Positions 58,276-64,000 of a stretch of DNA of 64,000 bases are shown here, in pieces. The first letter of the stretch is position 1, and every line of letters starts with the position of its first letter. Below the pieces are notes generated by a model. That model searched no databases. It worked only from the letters and a program-made list of their open reading frames with translations, and had not been told where the DNA came from. The position numbers and the translations under genes were made by a program. The DNA is taken from assembly GCF_047495875.1 (NCBI RefSeq), contig NC_092474.1, positions 14,046,700 through 14,110,699 on the forward strand, in the 5' to 3' direction. The DNA is from Pithys albifrons albifrons. Its lineage: Eukaryota; Chordata; Aves; Passeriformes; Thamnophilidae.

Positions 58276-58645
58276 CTCTTGGAATCCCCAGAAGGAAGGG
58301 GAGCAGCTGCATTTGAGCCTCGTTGGTGGCACACGTGGGCTGGTTGAGGTTGGCTTCGTTAGGGAGCTTGGAGCCTCTCCCTGGGCTGTGTCCTACACTG
58401 TCTGCTTTAATTTAATTTCATTTAATGCAGAGCAGTACCCAGGGGCTGACAGAGCCATCCTGGCGTGTGGCACATGGTTTGATCCTCTGACAGCCTGGGA
58501 GGTCTCTGTACTGGGTAAACTCCTTGAGTGATTATCAGTGGAATTCTGGCATGAAAACCTGTGATTGGAAAGGTGCAAAGAGGGAACAGGTTCTCTCTGC
58601 AGATGGGACATCCTCCAATTAGATATAAGCATGGAATGTTTTAGG

Positions 58646-58845
58646 GTGAGGGTGGGCAGGCCCTGGCACAGGTTGGGCAGAGGAGCTGTGGCTGCCCCAT
58701 GCCTGGGAGTGTCCAAGGCCGGGTTGGACAGGGCTTGGAGCAACCTGGGACAGTGGGAAGTGTCCCTGCCCATGGTAAGGGGTGGGACTGGATGAGTTTT
58801 AAGGTCCCTTCCAACTGCACCCATTCCATGACTGTCATTCTGTGA
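58646..58845 (+). mobile_element. CR1 LINE 3' end, short (subgroup A)
   Basis: GTGAGGGTGGGCAGGCCCTG to ACCCATTCCATGACTGTCAT and TCTGTGACC. Confidence 0.91.
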
Positions 58846-59789
58846 CCCATTGATAGGTGGCACCCTTGGAATGTTCTGGGCTCCCACTGATCCCTCCAGT
58901 CTCTCCATGTGGAAGTGCTGGGATCCCAAGAGCCTTCCTAGACTTGCCAAGGAAAGGAGGAGCAGGAGGTGATGCTGCAGACACTGAGTTATGTGCTCAG
59001 CTCTGGCCAGTGGGGCCAGGCCAGGCCTTTCTCCCCCAGGCTCCCTGGCAGGGAGGCAGGTTTGCAGTGGGAGGGGCAGCAGGTCCCTGTTCCTGCCCAC
59101 CTGGAGCTCACACCAGCCAGGCTCTGCACCCTGAGCCGCTCCTTCCTCAGAGGAGGTTTGTTCTTTGTGTGTTGTTGCTGTTCTGAGCTGGATAATGAAG
59201 TTTCTATTTTTGCCGAGCCATTATTTTATATTATTTTATTTTCTTTCCTGGCAAGGAGTGGTGCTGCTGAACCCCCAATTATCTGCTAATGAGCCATTAT
59301 GTCCCTATAATCGCACCTTCCCGCAGTATTTTTTCTCCCTGCTATTCAGAGGTGCCTGCGGGGGACAGGAAGGACATTTGGCGTGTCCAGCAGGACTAAC
59401 TGTGACTCTCCAGTGTTCCCACAAAAGCATCAGCTGGGCATGTTTTGTCTCTCCTTGTGTTCCTGCCAGCTCTGCCCTTCGGTCCCGGAGATCCCAGTTT
59501 AGCAGCTTTGGGAGCTGGCTCTGGACTCCTCCTGGAGCTGCCAAACTTTTTATTCCAATGGGACAGGGGAGCAGAGTGTTGCAGTTAAAGGACAGGGCCA
59601 AAAAGCAACCACCAACCCTCCACCCCCTCCGAAAGGCAGTGAACTGGCACCTTGCAAAGCTCCCCTGGCTCCTGCTGGGAAGAATTTTGGTGGTGAAAAA
59701 AATCTACTGGAGAAGAAGAAAAGGTGGTGAAGAAATCTACTGGAAGGACTTGCAGAAGCAGCACTGATACCTGTCTGTGTTTCATCCCA
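58846..59789. other. Intronic stretch with possible homeodomain-rich element
   Basis: 59180-59350 holds GATAATGAAG, GAGCCATTATTTTATATTAT, CAATTATCTGCTAATGAGCC and CCTATAATCGCACC in repeat-free DNA, resembling an enhancer. No coding segment. Confidence 0.3.
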
Positions 59790-59817
59790 CATATATATAT
59801 ATATAAAATATATATAT
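59790..59817. repeat. (AT)n microsatellite
   Basis: Two ATATAT runs separated by AAA, followed by GGTATATAAA, directly abutting the terminal end of the minus-strand CR1 at 59832. Confidence 0.9.
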
Positions 59818-59831
59818 GAAGGTATATAAAT

Positions 59832-60305
59832 AATCATTGAATGGTTTTTAGGTTGGAAAAGCCCTCTGAGACCATCAAGTCTAATCATTCCGCCAGCACT
59901 GCCAAGGCCACCACTGCCCATGTCCCCAAGTGCCACATCCACATGGCTTTTAAATCCCTGCAGGGATGGGGACTCCACCACTGCCCTGGGCAGCTGTGCC
60001 AGGGCTGGACAGCCCTTTTGGTGAAGAAATTCTTCCAGTATCCACCCTGCCCCTGCCCTGGCCCAGCCTGAGGCCGTTCCCTCTCCTCCTGTCCCTGTCC
60101 CTGGAACAGAGGCCGACCCACCCCAGCTCCCCCCTCCTGGCAGGATTGCAGAGCCAGAAGGTCCCCCCTGAGCCTCCTTTTCTCCAGGCTGAGCCCCCCC
60201 CCCCCCCCCCAGCTCCCTCAGCTGCTCCTGCTGCTCCAGCCCCTTTCCCAGCTCCGTTCCCTGCCCTGGACACGCTCCAGCCCCTCAGTGTCTCTCCTGT
60301 CTGAG
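59832..60305 (-). mobile_element. CR1 LINE 3' segment (subgroup B)
   Basis: ATCATTGAATGGTTTTTAGG, GCCAGCACTGCCAAGGCCAC, GCCACATCCACATGGCTTTT, CTGCCCCTGCCCTGGCCCAG and GACACGCTCCAGCCCCTCAG. It contains the 17-base poly-C and abuts an (AT)n tract on its terminal side. Confidence 0.91.
60194..60210. repeat. Poly-C run of 17 inside CR1
   Basis: The CR1 phrase GAGCCCCCCCAGCTCCCTCAG, seen with 7-8 C in sister copies (for example 19254, 37138), is stretched here to 17 C. It is either a true expansion or a sequencing/assembly length error. Confidence 0.85.
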
Positions 60306-61702
60306 GAACACAGAGCACTCCTGGACACTCCACCTCAGGGCTCCCTGTGTCCCACAGCTGCCCCTCTGTAGGTGCTACATTTTCCAGATTTCCTTCCCAA
60401 GTTGGTGGACTGTTTGTATGTCTCCAGTTGACTTTCTCCCACTTTTGCCCAACACTGTCCTCCCAGTCACTCTCTCTTTGTGGGATGTGTTTCCCAGCCC
60501 CAGTGCCATTCCCAGGGATGGCTTTTCCTGGTGCACATCTGCCTGGGAGTGCAGGATCCCAGACCAGCCACAGGCTGGTGAGGACTTAGCAGAAATTACC
60601 CTGTGTCTCAGACATGACTTCTCTGTTCCTACAGCCCGGAATTTATTTGCTTTTTTAAGCTCACTTTTACCAATTCCTTTGTCATTTATATTGAATTTAT
60701 AATTGGCCTTGACCAGTGGCTCCTTCTGTGCTGCTCAGGGCCCCTTGGGTTGGGTCTCCTCTGATGCCTCGTGTGATGTCCTGCATTTCATCTCCAGTTC
60801 CTCGATGTGTCCCTGTTCCTTGGAGTTCACATCCTGCCTTCTGCTGGGTTTTATACCCACCTGTGTATCCCTGTAGCCCAACTTATCAGCTTTCTGGAGG
60901 TGTTCAGGAGTCTGGGTGATGGGAAAATCCCATGCTGGGAAGTGCATGACTGCCGTGCAGGTGAAGTGCAGCATTTATTGCCAAGGGTTATTGACCAGGA
61001 ACATCGTCCTTCTGGAATTGCAGCACTAAGAGCTTCAATAGCCAGACTGGAAATGCTGCTGTAGTGGGGCTGGAACTGCTTTGTGCTTCCCACTGGTTTT
61101 CTATCAGGAAACAAGAGATTCTTTATGTGTGTTAATGGACTGGGATGTCCCCTCTGCATTCAGCAGAGTGTTTTAATATGGATTTTATGGGAGGGGAAGC
61201 TGACAACATCAGGTAGGTCAGAATCCATCCCTGGTGTGTTTCCATGGTCCAAGGCCCTTATGGCAAGGAGAGCTTGTGCAAGGAGAAGTGTCTGAGTTCA
61301 GGGCTCCTGTGTGGTTCTGTGCTGGAATGGGGCAAATGTTGTTTGCTTCCCAGCTGAATTTGGAAATGGAAGTGGGTGTGGGTTTTTCTAGGAAATGTGA
61401 TCCATGGGTATTCCTGCAGCATGGAAGGGCAGTTTTGGGGAGGGACTATTTGTGGCAGAGTGAGCACTTGTTCCATGGAGGCTGCTGGTGCTGACACACA
61501 GAGTCTGCTCCCATTTTAGTGTCCTCCTTGTCTGAATCAACTTTCTGATGCTTTGGAGGAACTTCCTTGGGCAGCCTCCTCTCAGGAGCATTGTTCCTCC
61601 CAAGGAGCCATCTTGGCACCTTTGCTTTGGGGTCCCAGCCCCACTGGGCACATCCCCTGCTGTAACACTGTGGTTTTGTCTCGCTGCTTTCCTTTTACAA
61701 AC
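60306..61702. other. Intronic stretch, unique sequence
   Basis: No repeat or exon supported. Confidence 0.5.
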
Positions 61703-62263
61703 AATCACAGATTCATGGAATAGTTTGGATTGGAAGGGTCCTTAAAGCCCATCCAGTCCCACCCCTGCCATGGGCAGGGACACCTCCCACCAGCCCAGGC
61801 TGCTCCAAGCCCTGTCCAACCTGGCCTTGGACACTCCCAGGGATGGGGCAGCCACAGCTTCTCTGCCCAACCTGTGCCAGGGCCTGCCCACCGTCAGAGC
61901 CAAGAACTCCTTCCCCACATCCCATCTATCCCTGCCCTCTGGCAGTGGGAAGCCATTCCCATTGTCCTGTCCCTCCATCCCTCGTCCCAAGTCCCTCTCC
62001 AGCTCTCCTGGAGCCCCTTCAGGCCCTGGAAGGGGCTCTCAGGTGTCCTGGAGCCTTCTCTTCTCCAGGTGACCCCCCCAGCTCTCCCAGCCTGGCTCCA
62101 GAGCAGAGGGGCTCCAGCCCTGGAGCATCTCCGGGGCCTCCTCTGGACTCTCTCCAGCAGTTCCACGTCCTTCCTGTGCTGGCCCCACAGCTCTGCCAGG
62201 GGGGTCTCACCTGAGGGGGCAGAGGGGCACAATCCCCCCCTCCGTGCTCCCCACACTGTGGGG
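61703..62263 (-). mobile_element. CR1 LINE 3' segment (subgroup A), 561 bp
   Basis: AATCACAGATTCATGGAATA, GTTTGGATTGGAAGGGTCCT, then the standard words to CTCTGGACTCTCTCCAGCAG and GGGGTCTCACCTGAGGGGGC. This is the most complete A-type copy in the window. Confidence 0.93.
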
Positions 62264-64000
62264 GTTTTACCTATTGATTTCTAACCAATTTGTGTGTTGA
62301 ATTTGTCTTATTCTAAGTTCTTATTAATCTGATTTTTCACCCAGAAGCTCTAATTGCAAATGACAAAGTTGCACTTGGTGTAGAATCCTGGAGTAACTCA
62401 GTCCTGGAGGTCTCTGCTCTGACTCTCTGCCCAGCCTTGGGCCAACATGGGTCACACCACACACATCCCTGGATCTAAATTCCTGCAGAACTTACTCGTT
62501 TCACTTCTCTGCAGAGTCCTTACAGATTCCAGGTGAACCTGATGGATGTTTCCCCCTGGGAGAGTGGTCTGTGAGCCCTGAGTTGAGGAGCCCATGCCCA
62601 GGTTGGGCCCCCCCTGCCTCAGCTGCCCCCTCCACCTTCTCCCACCTCAGGAAATGTCCCAGCTTGGCACGAGCAGCCAATTTGCCCTATTTTTAGGCTC
62701 CCATTTGCCTGAGCAGCTTTCCCTTTGCATTAGCAGGGAGAAGCAGCAGCCCTGCCAGGCCAGGGGTAATTGCTGAGGGCTCACCCAGATTTGGAATGAT
62801 TTATGAATGATTGTTTTCCATACTATTTCAATGATTAATTCCCAGTGTAATTCTTTATAACCCCCCAAATTCCGCCTTGCCTGCATCTGCAGCTGCCATA
62901 GAACCCCATCCATCTCCCTGGCAGCCAGGCAAGGATATTAAATATAGATCCCTGCTCCCATTTAATATTCACAGCGATTAAAAGTGATGAAAGCAGATGT
63001 GTCTGCAAGAGCCAACGTGGAAATTGCTCTGGTTGAGAGATGACTGGTGAGCAGCATATCCCAGAGATCCAGATAATTCCATACTGGAAGGGCTGGTGAT
63101 TCTCAATCAAACCCTTGGTTGGTGTTGGATTAGACAGGGATCCTGCTGAGGAGGTGGGATTGGTTTCTCTGGTGTTTGCTATGAGGAGCAAAGGCCTGGA
63201 GTTTGGGATGGCCACAGCAGAGGTTGGATTGGATGTTGGATGCCCTCAGGGACCTCCTCCACTCTGCCTAAGGGAGAAATGAAGGCTTTTACCAGATCAG
63301 GGGGATATTTTTTATACTTTCAGGTACAAAACTCACAGACAGGTGGGTGAGAAGGCAGGAGGAAGCACACAAGAGGTGGAGCTGAGCAGAAGGAGGTCCA
63401 GTCCATGCCGTGCTGGTGGGGTGACCATTGGGCACCCTAAGACAGCTCATCCTGGGGATTTTGGGAACACCCACGCTGGCCTGGGGCTGCTGTGGGCTGG
63501 GGGTTTGGATGCTGCCAATCTCAGCTCCTCAGTGGCACATGTGCAGGTCTGGATGCCAAGAGGGAAAGCAGCAGCTGCTGAGATGCTTCAGTGGCACTGC
63601 CGTGGTCTGTGGTGGCTTTGGGAGAGCCAGGAATAGTGTTGGAATTACAGTCATCGGTGCTCCCTCTGTTCCATTGCAGCTTTCCCTGGAGACAGCAGTC
63701 AGGGATCTCTGCCCTAGATTGGCCTCATTCCTGCAGGATCAATCCTGCTCTTCCAACCCCACTGTCAGCCCATTCCAGCAGAAAGGCAGATTGAAGTTCC
63801 AGCCCTGCCTGAGGAGGCTCCAGAGGCTCCAGTGGAGTGGTGGGAGAGAAGTTCAGGGTGCAGGAGGCTTGGGGAGAAATTCAAGGTGTAGGAAACATAA
63901 GGACTGTTGCTGAAAGTGAGGATATTTGGGAAGAGAAAGTTTTCCACTCACAGGGAGGAGAAGGAAGGTGAGGGATGTAGGAAGAGGAGGGCTGTGCTGA
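62264..64000. other. Intronic stretch to window end
   Basis: 62780-63010 is repeat-free and AT-rich (GAATGATTGTTTTCCATACT, GGATATTAAATATAGATCCC, CAGCGATTAAAAGTGATG) and may be conserved. 63775-63990 is purine-rich on the + strand. No exon found. Confidence 0.4.

Overview
This window is vertebrate, almost certainly avian, intronic DNA. The main evidence is about 40 fragments of the bird LINE CR1, all 3'-end pieces carrying the characteristic terminal ATTCCATGA-like repeat. The commonest wording of these copies (subgroup A below) is what I associate with songbirds, so a passerine is the best guess. No bacterial, phage or plasmid signatures are visible.

Only one protein-coding segment is convincing: a 209-bp internal exon at 20855-21063 on the + strand. 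It encodes the C-terminal half of the PH domain of an oxysterol-binding protein, and its wording points to OSBP2 (ORP4). It has a clean acceptor and donor and no other recognisable OSBP2 exon within 20.8 kb upstream or 42.9 kb downstream, so most of the window is probably two long OSBP2 introns. A decayed tRNA-Gln(CUG) copy lies 88 bp upstream of the exon on the opposite strand.

Layout: 1-1784, a 9-bp minisatellite running off the left edge; 1.8-11 kb, intron with CR1 copies; 11.16-12.03 kb, an 18-20-bp minisatellite; 13.57-14.44 kb, a 36-bp minisatellite with higher-order structure; 14.4-20.8 kb, intron with an AT-rich block at 19.8-20.4 kb; 20.86-21.06 kb, the exon; 23.4-27.2 kb, a 3.8-kb, roughly 196-copy 19/20-bp minisatellite; 27-43 kb, CR1-dense intron with a 75-bp triplication; 43.2-43.6 and 46.95-47.3 kb, two CpG-rich blocks, each with an open frame ending at a phase-1 splice donor; 48-55 kb, CR1 copies mixed with motif-rich single-copy sequence; 55.5-56.3 kb, a fifth minisatellite; 56.3-64 kb, intron with more CR1.

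The best candidate for new biology is the pair of CpG-rich blocks. OSBP2 is known to make long (PH-containing) and short (PH-less) proteins. Both candidate exons lie downstream of the PH exon and end in the same splice phase as its donor, so either could be the first exon of a PH-less isoform. This is inference and needs transcript data. The very long open frames over the minisatellites are products of repeat composition and are not annotated as genes.
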